Shown here piece after piece: positions 11,673 to 23,875 of a stretch of DNA of 64,000 nucleotides. How positions within the stretch are numbered: position 1 is the first letter of the stretch; each line of letters opens with the position of its first letter. Made by a program: the position numbers and the translations under genes. The notes beneath the pieces were generated by a model that worked only from the letters and a program-made list of their open reading frames with translations, searched no databases and was not told the origin of the DNA. This DNA is from Mrakia gelida (taxonomy: Eukaryota; Basidiomycota; Tremellomycetes; Cystofilobasidiales; Mrakiaceae): assembly GCA_024345305.1 (NCBI GenBank), contig BRON01000005.1:1612001-1676000 (forward strand). Reading direction: 5' to 3'.

Positions 11673-13629
11673 TCAATTCCGCGACGAAGCAGCCACCTTC
11701 GCTCTAAACCTCTCCAACCTCTCCCACCCCGTCTCCTGAACATCACACCAAGCCTCCTGCCCATCCGACTCTCTGATCTTCATCTTTGGGAGACCTGACT
11801 GCTCGATGGCGAACGAGGCGGCGACGGACCCGTAAAGAATGCCTGGCGAAAGGGAAGCGAAAGCGAACCGAGGGTCAGTTCTCGACGCGACGAACCGAGC
11901 CCAACCAGAGCCTCGCAGAACACGAAAGAGCAACTCACCCTCAAACGCATCCCCTCCACTAATCAACAACCCCGCTCCCATCCCACCCAAGAACCCATTC
12001 CCTCCTCCCGTCACATCCACCACCCTCTCCTGCTCGTCCTTCCCAAACACCGCTTCCACCCACTTCACCTCCCCAACCTCTCCGTCCTCCCCCACACACG
12101 AGCAGAAGCACACTCCGTCCCCTCCTGAGCGGACGACGGCTGTTCCTCCGGGGGCCATGAAGGACGCGAGGGTTTTGGTTGCGAGGGAGATGAGGGTTTC
12201 GGTTTCGGTTGGGGAGGGTTGGGGAGCTGGGAGGGGAGAGGGGAGGAGGGAGAGGAGGGTGAGGGCTTCTAGGTGGTTGGGACTAAGAGGAGGAAGGGGT
12301 GGGAGATGTTAGATAGAGTGGAGGTGGAAGATAAGGTGAGAGAAAGAAAACCGAAAGACTTGGACGGACGAGAGGATGGTGATTCGTTTGGCGATGGCTT
12401 TGAGGTTTTCGAGTTCGGCGGGGATGCAGTCAGGCTGTTACGTTCGAGTCCGATACGACAGTCAGAAATGAGAAGAAACAAGGTGCAGAGTCAGAACCTC
12501 CTACATCTAATCCCTCGACCAACTCTCGAAGCTTGACGCGTCTCGCTCTCCCTCGCCATCGCCTTCGTCCTCTCCCTCACCTCTCACACTCAAAACTCAG
12601 ACTCACAGGCATAGGCTCCCAGATCTTCCCACACTCTACAAACTCCAGCTCGTCCAGCTCCTTGACGATCTCCGTAGCCCTCGTCGGCGAGCAGACGAAA
12701 TGAACGTAGCTGGGAGCGGTCTGTCCGAAGGGTGTCGATGGGAGTTGGACAGGGGAGATTCGAGCTCGCGGAGTGAGGTAGCGGAAGCTTTGGTGGCCGG
12801 ATCTCCAAGGGAAGGAGAGGAGGGGAATGTCAGCTTATAAGACTTCAGTTGCGAGTTTGGTGGGGAGGGAGGGAAGAGCGGCGACCCAAACGAACGAGAA
12901 GGTCGGACGAGCTCGCAGAGGAACTCCTCCTTCGTTCCCTTCTTGTCCTTTTTCCTAGCCCAGACTCGACGCTAGCCCCTCTTCCCTCGGTGTACTGAAA
13001 CTGGAAGAAGCGAGCGACTCACCCTCTAACTTCCTCCGAATAGATGTTCAACGCACGCGTCGTGAGACGATCTCCCTCCCTAAAATGCCACATGTCCTTC
13101 CCGTACGAGAGCAGCTCGTCCATGATCCTGGGAGGAAAGTCGGTTCCTACGTCGATGATCATCCCGAGGAGAGTAGGAGGGAGGAAAAGTCGAGAGGCAA
13201 TGGTAGCTATGAGAGACGAACGAGCGAGGAGGGAAGGGGAGGGTGAGCTCGCGCGAGAGGCTGAAGGGAAAGGGGGAGGAGAGTGACGAACCATAGGTTC
13301 CTCCTCCTCCGATCTGACGGAATGGGGAGCGATAAGAGAGAAGCGAAGAGGGAGAAGGTCAGGGGACAGCCAGAGAAGGAGGAATACAGATGGTCGGAGA
13401 CGGGCGAGAAGGGAGGAGGAGGGAAGCTGACCTGTTCTTCGTGGACTTTGGTGCTGAGCGAGCCGTCGGGTTCGCGGTATTCGAACTCGTCGATGATGAG
13501 CATCTGGAGGAGGTTAAGAAGAGGTCAGTGCGAGAAGAGAACGAGCAAAAGGAAAGGGGAGAGAGCAGAGACACGAACACCCATCGTGAGAATCCGACCC
13601 GACGACGAGGGAGGGGAGATCACAGACAT
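11673..13629 (-). CDS. MAK32: MAK32-like pfkB-family sugar kinase homologue
   Basis: Eight exons: 13629-13579, 13503-13432, 13313-13292, 13206-13023, 12802-12607, 12434-12370, 12282-11939, 11842-11673 (367 aa, phases consistent). The N-terminus has the IGGGGTYATIASRL glycine motif, then GMIIDVGTDFP. The middle has ALNIYSEEVR and RYLTPRARISP. Further on are ILSPNHLEAL and the pfkB signature-2 region VDVTGGGNGFLGG. All of this follows the order of yeast Mak32 and its fungal relatives. In canonical pfkB kinases the last motif contains GAGD, whose Asp is the catalytic base. Here GGGN replaces it, as in the Mak32 group, so kinase activity is doubtful. Yeast MAK32 is needed for stability of the L-A virus particle structure; its biochemical role is unknown. 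The third exon is only 22 nt. Confidence 0.85.
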
Positions 13630-13851
13630 CCTGAACCAGCCCAGGCCAACAAAAACTATGTCAGCGACCTTCGCTCGTTTTTCGTCTTCTACTCAGCTTG
13701 AAACTCACTCTGGATTCGTTCTTGAAAGTTTGGTCAGGATTCGTTGATGGCGGTTTCTTGACTCTTTCCAGCTCTCCGTCCTCTTTTCTCCTCCTCGCCC
13801 GACCTCCCTTTCGCTCCCAACTTTCACTCTCTCCTCCCTCCCTCCCCCAAA
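13630..13851. promoter_or_regulatory. Bidirectional promoter MAK32-like / QCR6
   Basis: 222 bp between the two divergent start codons. A long C/T tract (about 13770-13850) precedes the QCR6 ATG, a common feature of highly expressed fungal promoters. No TATA box was found. Confidence 0.5.
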
Positions 13852-15038
13852 ATGTCTTCCTCTTCCGCTTCCACCTCCACCGCCCCCGCCGCTGAGGAGC
13901 AGTCTACGTCGCAAGGATTCTTCGCTTCCCTCCTCGAGGCCGTCATGCCTACGTGAGTCCTCCCATCATGGCTCAAAGGAAGGAAACGGAGACGAAGGGA
14001 GAGAAAGGCGATCGTGCCATTGGCTCTGCTGCCTCGACTCTGGACTGACTCCTCTTTTCTATCTTCGATTTGGTCTATGTTAGTGCTCACGCTGAGAGCA
14101 CCGAGGTTGCTTCTACTGAGGAGTCTGAGGAGAAGGAGGAGGAGGCCCCTGCTGCTGAGGAGGAGGAGGAGGAGGAGCCTGAGGACGTGAGTGTTCATTC
14201 GACCTTTCCCTTCCTCCCCTCTTCTCGTTCTTCCTTGTTCGTTCTACTGCAGCAGCTCTACGCATGTGTAGGCCTGTCTGCAGTGGAAGTGGCTAGGAGA
14301 GAAGGTGCTCAGCCGATCTGGGAAGAGAAGGAGCTTTGCTGACGTCCTCCCTTCCTCCGTTCACCTTCACCTTTGTCTCGTTGCTCTCCCTTCTCGCCCG
14401 TCCCTCCCTCCCTCCCTCGAACTCTCAAACGGAATCGCTACAGATCTACCCCTCTATCCGAGAGGAGTGTGCTGCCACCCCTGCTTGTGCCCCCGCCAAG
14501 ACTCACTTCGAGCACTGTGAGAAGAAGGTCCGAGATGGAAAGGGATGGGAGGGAGAGGATTGCGTTGAGGAGTTGTTCCACGTACGTCCCCACCCTCGAG
14601 CCCGCTCTCCTGCTATATTGTAGGAGTGGAGAGAGGAGCTGAAGCTGATTATTTTGGTGGTGGTACTTTCGCTCTGGGTTGATTAGCTGATGCACTGCGT
14701 CGATGTACGTCCCTTTCCGAGCTTTCCCTCCCTCCCTTCCGGGTATCCTTCCCTTTCTTCCTTGTTTCCCTCACTTTGCTGACTCTTTCCCGCTCTCTCT
14801 CTCCCACCATATCACTCCTCTCCATCACCACTCTGTCCTCTCATTGTCGATCTCACTCCCATCCGCACCTCAACTCTCCTGCTCCTCCTCGAACAAACAC
14901 CTCGACCTCCGTTCGCTCCGACCTCGACCTCAACTCGAACCTCAACTCAACTTCCACCCCCTCCTCCACCTCCACGCCGCTCATCCTCATCATCAACAGA
15001 CCTGCGCCATTCCCCAGCTCTGGAAGAAGCTCGCCTAA
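13852..15038 (+). CDS. QCR6: Ubiquinol-cytochrome c reductase hinge protein (complex III subunit 6)
   Basis: Exons 13852-13952, 14084-14186, 14444-14581, 14687-14704, 15000-15038 encode 132 aa in consistent phase. The product has an acidic N-terminal half rich in Glu (EEEEEEEPED). The Cys-bearing helical hairpin typical of the hinge protein follows: REECAATPACAPAKTHFEHC, DCVEELFHLMHCVDTC, ending PQLWKKLA. This subunit sits on the intermembrane-space side of complex III, bridging cytochrome c1, and the paired cysteines form disulfides in the known structures. The fourth exon is a microexon of 18 nt coding LMHCVD, flanked by GTACGT donors; omitting it would delete one of the conserved cysteines. 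The intron before exon 3 is 257 nt and could hide another small exon, but the join PED/IYPSIREEC fits the family. Confidence 0.92.
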
Positions 15039-17800
15039 ACCACCCTCAACCTTAGGACATCAGTTCGTTTGGGAAGGGTCGTTGGGTTCGGTTTCGGAAG
15101 GCAGAGGAGGACGGTGCTGGTCGGGTAGAGAGACAGGGAAAAGAGGTGTATATGGTGAATGAGACTCTTGATTCTTTGGATTGTCGGCCAGCGATGGGTG
15201 AAATCTGGAAGGGAGGAGGTCAAAAAGGAAGAGACGGAGGACGAGTCGAAGGGAGCTCGAGCTCGTTCCGAGACGACGCGAGGGTGAGGTTCGTGAGTCG
15301 GACGAGCGAGCGAAGTTCTCTTCTCGCCTTTATTTAAGACGTTGCGTGCAGCTTTGATCCTCGTTTCTGGTAGCAACGAGGTCGGTTACTACCCCTCCCT
15401 CCTCTCGAGAGTCAGCTGACTGTCGAAAACGCGAATACAAAAAGGGAGAGCTCCGACTCTTTCTTCCCTTCGAACCACCACAACGCTTCTTACCTTTCCT
15501 CCTCTTCCCAGCACTTCTTCCACACCGGTCTAGCAGCTCCTCGCGGTCCTGCTAAGCCGACACGAGTAGTGTTCGGTGGAGGAATGGAGAGGGAGTGGCC
15601 AGAGCGACCATGTCTCGAACTCTTCCTCGTCCCCTTCTTGTCCTTTCTTCCTTTCCCTCTTCTACTTCTCTTTCCAGCCTCGAAACCTCGACGCCCAGTT
15701 TCTTTCTCGCATATGTGAGGGAGAAGCTACGCTTCTCGACGACTCGAGGGCTGGTACGAGAACGACGGTGGCGGAGCGAGATGATCCGCCCGCTTCCCTC
15801 TCTTCCCTCCCCTTCTCTTCCTTTCTTCTCTCCCTTTCTTTGAAGCGACTCGTGTTCTTCTCGTTGATACCTCCGTTGCTCAGCACCTTGCTTCACTGGA
15901 GCGAAGTAATCTCCTGAGCAGAGGGGGGCGATCACGAGAAGAACGAGCTTTTCGTTCTTCGCCTTCCCTTCTTCTTCTTCTTTTCTCTCTCTTTCTTTCT
16001 GCTTCATTTGTTTCTCATTGCTGGTGTGATCTAGAGGAAAGGAAGGATCCCTCCCACGTCGCATCTCTTCAGGGCTCAGGGATTGATCGGTCTCCCTGGA
16101 TCCTGACGGCTTGGACGTGGGTCGGATCAACTTCTCGTCTTCCTCTTTTCTCTCTCCCTTCCGTCACTTTTTCTCTCTTCATCTTCTCCCTCTCACCGTT
16201 TCAGCTCGGGCAAGGTCAAGCTTTCCTCGTCAAGCTTCGGACGACTGGACGACTGAGGAATTCCTTTCCTGAGCTCACCAAGAAGCTGACGAGGATCGCT
16301 CCCGCCTCCCTCACCTTTCCGTTCTTTCCTCTCTTCATCCTCTTCCATCTTTCTACTTTCTCTTTTCTTCCTCTCCCCCCTCACTCTGTTTGAAGAGCCC
16401 GATGATTCCATCGTCCTCGTCCCAAAGGTGTTTCTCGTCAGGCGAAAAGGGAGCGGTTGAAGTCGTCGCGACGCGCGCGTCGTCTCGCTCAACCACCTCT
16501 CTCTTCGCCTGCTGCTGCGATCTTAACCTTGAGGACGAGGCTGATGATCTGACGCTTGCCTATGGTATGCGTTGTTTTGAGAACTAGACCCTCGACTTCG
16601 GAGGAAGGGTGCTGAGCTCCATGCTGGTGGAAGAGGACGTCTCGTTTGGATCCGAGCTCACGTCTTGTCGTCTTCGTTTTCCCGCCTGCATTTCTCTTTT
16701 TCGCTTCTCTCCTTTCACCGGCTGCTTGCTATTTCATCCTCCATCGTGATACAGGATGGACCGATGATGTTGGTGAATCTGTCCAGCGTTCTTTGTTCGA
16801 GATAATCGAGACGGGCGGTCTTCTCGAGATCCCTTTGCTCCGTCTTCAATGCTTAATCTACACTCCTCGCTATCTCGAGACAGTATATTGAATGACGATG
16901 GTAATCTACTGGATAAGGTGGTATCATCTGCAAAGCTGTTCAGAATCTACTCGCGTCTCGGAGCGCCGCGAAGCAGGTGAAGTCGGAGGAGGACGACGCG
17001 ACGGCAGGACGTGGCCGCGGGCGCTCTTCCTTCCTTTCGTCGAATCAGAGCGAGGCCGTTACCTGCTAGCTATCAGCGAGAGATACGAGAAACAGGAGAG
17101 ACCGAGACAGGTTGAAATCTGAGAGCAACTCAAGCGCTGGGAAAGGGAAGGAGGTGAGAGCTCGCGACTCGCTCGTCGAAAGTCGCGATGGTTGGTGCTT
17201 CTCTCGCTTTATCGCTCAAGGGGAGATAGCAGAGGCTCATTCCTCACAGAATTTGAGAGAGTAGCATTCCGTACCCACGTGTAGTGTTCTGCGAGATAGA
17301 GAGAGCAACAAGCGCTGAGTGAGTACCCTCAGAGAGAACGCCTCTCGCGAACGCGTCCGTTGGCGTTCGAGCCAAGGCCATGGATCGTACTTTCAGCCCT
17401 CTTGAAGTTGAACCCAACCACCATGACCGAAAAACGACGACTACTTCGATTTTCGAGCTTCCGCTAGCACAGAGGCAGATCCTCGACCCTAGCGACCTTA
17501 TCATCTAGCTCAAGGACGGCCTTCTGTTGCCTCCGCTGAGCTATTCTCAGCTTCGGCCCTCTCCCCAGCTCGCCCTGCCTTGCCCTCCCTTCTTTCAGCT
17601 CAAATAGACGTCTGCTTTGCCGAAACGAGGCTCGCAGGGACATCTCGCACTCCTGCGAAGATAAGAGCCCAGCGCAGGTCTTATGCTGGGAGGAGCGCCA
17701 GTCGAAGGAAGCTTCCAACGACGTCCATCTCCCCTCAAAAGGTCGACTCTTCCCTCCCTTCTTTCCCTTTCCCCCTTCCCCTTCGACACAGCTACCCAAC
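15039..17800. other. Gene-free stretch of 2.8 kb between QCR6 and the permease
   Basis: The longest stretch in the window without a gene I can support. Open frames here (for example minus 16130-15552) are rich in Arg, Ser, Glu and Lys, lack introns or known motifs, and look like by-products of purine/pyrimidine strand bias. No tRNA- or rRNA-like sequence was recognised. It may carry a long upstream regulatory region or leader of the permease gene, or a non-coding RNA. Confidence 0.5.
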
Positions 17801-20800
17801 ATGGAGAACGAGCAATACTACAACGAGAAGAAGGATGCTGAGCAGGGAACCGTTACTGTCGTGCCCGCTGGAGAAGGAGACGACTACGTGAGTCGAGTCG
17901 TCCATCCTCCCTCCGACCTCCGTCTTCGCTCGCTCGGTTTCTCGCTTCGGGAAGCTCATTCCCTTTTCGATTCAACCGCTTCTCTGTAGGATGTCCAAAC
18001 CGACGTGCACACTGGACTTCATGACGGACTCCACAGAGGTACGTAGCATCACGGTCGACAGCTCGTCGTCGCCAGATCTCTTATCGGACGCTCATCGCTC
18101 TTCTCCCCTCCTTCGTCCTTTTCCCCTCTTTCTACCCTTCCCCGACTCTCGCTCGCCTCCTTACAGAGATGAAGCAGCGACACGTTCAGATGATTGCCCT
18201 CGCTGGAACCCTCGGAACTGGTGAGCAACTTCTTGCAGATCCCTGTTCGAAGAGATGGGCGAGGACTGAACGTTGAACGCTCGCTCGCTCTTCCTTCTCA
18301 GGTCTCTTCCTCGGTTCCGGAAAGGCCATCGTACACGCTGGACCTGCTGGAGCGTGAGTCCTTGCAGCTCTACTTGCTTTGACTCGTCGGAGACGCGCGA
18401 AATCATCTTCGAGGCCTGATCTCCTTATCCTTGTGCCCGTTTTCGCCTCAGTTTGATCGCTTATCTGCTCATCGGAACTGTCGTGTACTCTATGATCAAC
18501 GTGAGCTACTCAGCTGAAGTTACTGTGCAGAAGAGAAACTCGCGCGAGCTCGGAACTGACGCCTTCTTCGTTTTCACCTTTCCTCGCTTCTCCTCAGTCC
18601 CTCGGAGAGCTCATGTGCTTCGCTCCCATCGCCGGTGGATACATTCACTTCGCTGAGCGATTCGTTCATCCCTCGTTTGGATTTGCTCTCGGTTGGATGC
18701 AATGGGTGAGTGAGAACGAACGAAGTCGAGGGAGTTCGGAACGCGTCGCGGGACCGGGCTGACTCGCTTTCGCTTTTCACTCGGCACCTCAGTACTCTGG
18801 AGTCGTCTCTCTTCCCACCGAGATTATTTCGGCTACCCTGATCATCGGTTCGTAGGCATCTCTTCTCCGAGTCTGGAACGCGTCAAGTTCCGTCGTTAGA
18901 TCCTGATCGCCTCGGTGCCGCTCTTCAGGTTTCTGGACGGAAATGACCACTCCCAAGCTCGCTGGATTCATCACCCTTCTTCTTGTCCTCTGTGCCAGTA
19001 TCAACTTCTTCGGTGTGAGTCAGAATCTCTTCTCTTTCTGCGCTCTTTCGAGCTCGGTCTTCGAACTCAACGCGTCGTTGTCGTTCGCTTTCTCCGCACT
19101 GACACACCGGAATGGTTCCTTTTCCCCTTCAGGTTCGATGGTTCGGAGAATCCGAGTTCGTCTTCGCTCTCATCAAGATCGCTCTTATCTTGGGGTTGAT
19201 TATCGGGGGTCTGGTCGTTGATCTCGGAGGAGGACCCAACCACACTCGACTTGGCTTCCACTACTGGAAGGATCCTGGAGCTTTCGCTTCGTACCCACTG
19301 CCGGGAGAAATCGGGAAGTTCACTGGTAAGTCCTTCGGAGACGCTATAACGAGAAGCTGGTACGAACAAAGTCGACGCTTGAGCGAAAAGGACGTCAGAC
19401 GCTTTAGCGAACGAAGAACGGACGCTGACTCGCCCCTCTTGCGCGCATTCTTTTCCAGGATGGTTCACTTCGCTTCTTCAGGCTGCCTGTGAGTTATCAT
19501 ATATTCATCTTGAGACCCCAGCTTTGCTGCCGCGAGCTCGAGCGTTGAGGGCGACGCGTCGAAACACAGCGAGCGACTCGACCCAACTGACTCACTCTCC
19601 TCTCTCCTTTTCTCTCCTCTCTCAGACTCCTTCTCCGGAATGGAGGCTCTTGCCATGACCATCGGAGAGCTCCAGAACCCCAGGAAGAACGTCAGTAGAA
19701 CTCTATTTCTCGTATCAGCCCATCACTCGCGAGTGGACGCTGACTCTCCTTCTCTCTCTTCGGTCGGCTCTCGCAGATGGCCAAAGCCGTCAAGCGAATC
19801 TTCTACCGAATCCTCTTCTTCTACGTCTTCGGTATCATCATCGTCGGAATGGTGAGTCGAAGGCTCAGCTCGTTCGTCTTCCCCTCGCACGAAACGCGTC
19901 TCACCTTGCCTCGTCCCTTCGTCCTTCCCCAGCTCGTCCCCTCCGACGACCCTGATCTCCTCACCTCCACCGGAACCGCCGCCTCCTCTCCCTTCGTCAT
20001 CGCCTTCAACCGAGCCGGTATCAAGGCTCTCCCTTCGGTCATCAACGCGGGAGTCCTCACCTCTGCCTTCTCCGCTGGAAACTCAGGACTGTACGGAACC
20101 TCTCGAATGCTCTACGGACTCGCTCTTCGAGGACAGGCTCCCAAGATCTTCGTCAAGACTACCTCCTCTGGTCTTCCCATCGCTTCCCTTGCCTTCTCGA
20201 CCATCTGGATCCTTCTCTCGTACATGGCCATCTCGGACGGTGCTTCGACCGTTCTCAACTGGCTTTCCAACCTCGTTTCCATCGCTACCTTCATCTGCTG
20301 GGGTTGCATTTGCATGTGAGTCGACTCTTCCAATGCGATCACCTTTCGACTCGAGCTGACTCGCCTCATTTCCACTCCCTTCAGCACATTCCTTCGATGG
20401 AAGAAGGCCATGGAGGTTCAAGGCTTCGATCGATCCGCGACAAAGTTCCTCTACATCAAGATCCAGCCTTGGCCTGCGTACTGGGCTCTCCTCTGGTGTG
20501 GAATCGTCATCATCTTCAAGTGAGTCCAACCCTAATAATACCGCGTCGAGAAGAAACGAGCTCGAAGACGAGGAGGGAAGAAGACGACGACGAACGACGC
20601 GTCGCGAATCGAACCGAGCGCTGACCCCTTCTTCTCCTCTCCTCTCTCGCAGCGGATACGCCGTCTTCCTCACCGGAGGCTGGAACGTCTCGGACTTCAT
20701 CGTCGCCTACCTCAACATCCCTCTCTTTGGACTCCTCTTCCTCATCCATTGGCTCGTCACCGGTCGAAAGCCTTTCCCTAAGGCTCACGAGCTCGATCTC

Positions 20801-21042
20801 GTTTCGAACGTGAGTTTCCACCTTCCTAGCCCACCACCTTACCTTCTCGCATACTGACTCTCTTCTTCCCTCTCTTCCAGATCCCCGGACCCGAAATCGA
20901 CGTCGATGTGAGTCGCAGTCCTCCCCTCGTCTCCTTCTTCGCGTCGACATCGTTCACTGACTTCTATCTTCTCGCTTCGCTCTTTCTTCAGGTCAACCCT
21001 CCCACCACCAAGGTCGGGAAGTTCTTCGCTTGGTTGTTCTAG
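17801..21042 (+). CDS. Amino-acid permease (AAP/YAT family)
   Basis: Seventeen exons: 17801-17887, 17990-18038, 18167-18220, 18302-18353, 18452-18500, 18598-18705, 18793-18847, 18929-19014, 19133-19325, 19459-19488, 19626-19690, 19777-19851, 19933-20315, 20385-20519, 20653-20809, 20881-20907, 20992-21042. They total 1656 nt and encode 551 aa. The first membrane segment carries the family signature (RHVQMIALAGTLGTGLFLGS), followed by SLGELMCFAPIAGGYIHFAE, the EALAMTIGELQNPRKN loop and about twelve hydrophobic segments. N- and C-termini are hydrophilic, as in plasma-membrane permeases of this group. The substrate cannot be read from sequence; import of amino acids with protons is the family role. 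At least six of its sixteen introns contain ACGCGT. Expression may be controlled by the long upstream gene-free region. Confidence 0.93.
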
Positions 21043-21640
21043 ATCTCCTCTTTTTCTCCAGGGCTTTAGATACGCTAGATTTCAGTAGAGGAAAAGGAAG
21101 AGCGACGACGACGTTTCGCGTCAACGTCTCTCGAGGTTGTTTTAGTTCTCCTCTTTTAGTTGTACACAAGGTCAGTTTTAGGTACCACACGTTGTATTTT
21201 CATGATCGCTATTCATAAAAGCACGAGGAGAAGAAAAAGTGGAGAGAGGGTGGGAGACGAGAAGGCGAACGCGTTTCGAGTTGTCAAGTCCGTCGAACGA
21301 ACGGGTATCATACGTCTTCGACCCAACCAACAAGGGACTGTATAACGACTAGTATAAAAAGAGCGAGCGAAAGTCAATTGTCCAGGAGGAGGAAAGGGTT
21401 GTGGTAGTAAGGGAAGGAGCGGGAGAGCGAGTGACGAACGAAACAAAAACAGGGGGATGACCGGAAGCGAGAGGACCAAGAAAGGACGAGACGCGAGAGG
21501 ATGTAAGTATGCAAGAGGAGGGAAAGCGGTGTAGTAGTAAGACAGTCTGTGTAAGAGGGACGGGACGCGAAGCAATGCAAGAGAGAATCGAGAAACGAGG
21601 ACGAGAACGAACGAGAACGAACGACGAGGACGGGTCGAGT
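21043..21640. other. Intergenic region between convergent genes
   Basis: Contains the 3' UTRs of the permease and the GPI-protein gene. A TATAAAAA run at 21353-21360 lies between two gene ends and is probably not a promoter. No further feature seen. Confidence 0.55.
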
Positions 21641-23088
21641 CTAACCCAGCAGCACGCTCGCCACTCCCACTCCCATCATCCCCACCGTCCCCGCCCAAGC
21701 CCACCTCGTTGCTGACCCTACTCCTCTGCTAGCGCTGGAGGCAGAGTCCGAGTCGCTCGTTCCGTAAAACGACGAGCCGGAGACTTTGGTTTCGATGGGG
21801 ACGAGGGTGGTTTCGAACATTCTTGTTGGATGAGGGGAGCCGGTGATGGTCATGGTGAGAGAGGCGCTGACGGTTGTGGAGACGGTGTTGTCTGAGGAGG
21901 GAGGGATAAGAAAAAGGGAGGGAAGAGAGGAGGTGGGGTGTGAGCTTGACGCGACGCGCGAAGAGGGAAGAGAGGAGAGGAGAGAGGAGACGAACTGGCT
22001 TGGATTGAGAACTTTGAAGATCGAGCGTAGACCTGGAGGAGCGAAATATGAGAGTCAGTAAGAGCAGCGAGGAAATAAACGAAGAGAGCAAGGGAAGGAA
22101 GAGAACAGGCGGCCGGAACGACGACGTGTTCTCTTCTCCTCCCTCCCTCGTCGTCCCTCTTCCCTCCTCCCTCATCACAACAAACAAAGGGTGTAGAGAT
22201 CACTCACCGTCCCATCGTACGAATCCATAAACACACAGAAGTAATCATCCCCTTCCGGTATCCCTTCAACATCCACGACGGCCTTCATGTCCTTCACAGG
22301 CACTGGTAGACCCAAAACGCAAGACACGAGTCAGCTCCAGCTCAGCTCTACATACCTACACACACACATATCCATCCTCTAGCCACCCATCCCAAACAAG
22401 AATAAACCAAAGCTCGAAGCAAGCTCCTCGAGCTCATCGAAATAAAATGCGGAGACGAGGGCGAGGGGAGGAACGTCGTCGGCACGATCTGTCTGAAACT
22501 CACCATTCTTCGCTACGAGCAGCAGACCTGTCCCCGAGAGTCTCACCAGCTCTACATCGAACTGAACGATGCCCTCTGTTTCAAAAAAGCCAGAAGAGAA
22601 AAGGGCTGAGGTCAGGGCGAGGTTTTGGTCGGTCAAACGCACTTGGCAAAGGGAGAGGAACGAGAGAGGGGAGGAACAAAAGGAGGACAGAGAGCTGGAG
22701 GAAGGCCCTCCTCAGAGCTCTTAGAGGACTCTCTTCCAGCCTAGCATGTAGGGAAGAGGTGTGCCTTCGCCCTCTTGAGATGTCGAGGGAGAAGATCTTC
22801 CCAAGACGTGAGGTCGTTCACGTCCTCCCTCCCCTCGCGAGTGAGCTCGCGAGTTTCCCCCTCCCTCCTCCCTCCTCCGTCCCTCCAGCGTTTTCACTCA
22901 CCAATAGCGCTCTCCCAAACAAGCGGATTCGGTCCTCCCTGCACCCATGGAGAGACCGTCGAGGGCACGTTGATGAGGAAGTGGGTGGGCGAGTTGGTCG
23001 ACGCTTGGACGAAGGAGGAGGGGAGGACGGAGGATCCGAGCAGAACCGATCCGAGGAGGATCACCAAGGGAGAGGTCGACAGCTTCAT
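21641..23088 (-). CDS. GPI-anchored Kre9/Knh1-like secreted protein
   Basis: Five exons: 23088-22902, 22575-22504, 22302-22208, 22032-21996, 21891-21641 (213 aa). An N-terminal signal peptide (MKLSTSPLVILLGSVLLG, ending near VQA) is followed by a domain with NPLVWESAIGEGIVQFDVEL, VDVEGIPEGDDYFCVFMDS and GTVYARSSKFSIQA. This is the pattern of the Kre9/Knh1 N-terminal fold found in fungal Ser/Thr-rich GPI proteins. A Ser/Thr-rich stretch and a C-terminal hydrophobic segment (WAGTVGMMGVGVASVLLG) without a cytoplasmic tail form a GPI-attachment signal. I infer a cell-surface protein linked to wall glucan; yeast Kre9/Knh1 are needed for beta-1,6-glucan assembly, but this short anchored form may act differently. 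Confidence 0.85.
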
Positions 23089-23875
23089 TGAGTGTTTGAT
23101 GCGAGGAGAAGGAGGCGAGGAAGTAGGGAAGGTTGTAAAAGAGTGTGTGAGGTGATGGGGGTGGTGGGCGTTGTTGGGTGAAAGAGAGGGAGGGTTCGGA
23201 TGGCCAAGGGGAGGAGGGACGAGGTAACGAAAGTTCGATCAAGGGGAGGAGGCTTGGAGGTGTTTTTCGTTTCGTCTGTCACGATTATTTCGACAACAAC
23301 CAGAGAGCAAGGAGAAGCCGGGAGTTCATTTAGAAGACAGGTAGAGATTGGATCTGGAGGTTAAAAATTGCAGAGCTGCGAGAGAAGGAGGTCCTCGAAT
23401 TAGGTGGGCCGGTCGGGGAGGGGAGGGGAGGAGTCCTCGAGTCAGTCACCCATCCGAACCCATCTCCTCGTTCGTTTTGGGTGCTCGGTGAGCTTCGGAA
23501 CAGAGCGCTGGTATTTTTCAGGTGAGAGAAAGGGCCGCGGGGGAGTAGACGGAAGATTTTCGCGTCACCGACGCGTCCAAGGCTCCACAAAACTGCTCGT
23601 CGGCGAAGGCCAAGGCTGCGAGCTTTTCCTCGTCGAGTCAAACAAAAACAGAGCTCAAGCAGGCAGGACGGTGTTTTGTTTACGGTTTGAAAGTCTATCA
23701 CCTCTCTAAGCGCCGTATGCGAGCTAGCTTCGAGAGATGACAACGACTTTTTTTTGTTCGACGACGAGGAGGAAGAAGAAAAGCGGTCGCGTCGACGCGA
23801 GAGTCGTTTTGAGTTTCGAGCTCGCCCTCGCTGCTCTCCTTCAAACCGCATCGACCTGGACACGCAGAAGAGAGG
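23089..23875. promoter_or_regulatory. Divergent promoter region, GPI protein / RAD57-like
   Basis: 787 bp between divergent start codons. It contains an ACGCGT near 23570 (the same hexamer as the yeast MCB element of G1/S genes), which could be relevant to the recombination gene to its right, but this hexamer is common in the whole window. No ORF is supported. Confidence 0.4.

Noticed and set aside
15552..16130. Minus-strand frame of 192 codons in the gene-free stretch
   Set aside because: Composed of Arg, Glu, Lys and Ser runs from a C/T-rich region; no motif and no splice signals on that strand nearby.
21353..21360. TATAAAAA as a promoter
   Set aside because: It lies between two convergent gene ends, with no gene starting downstream on either strand.
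23565..23575. ACGCGT upstream of the RAD57-like gene as a cell-cycle MCB element
   Set aside because: The hexamer occurs dozens of times in the window, mainly in introns, so a single copy here is not evidence of G1/S control.
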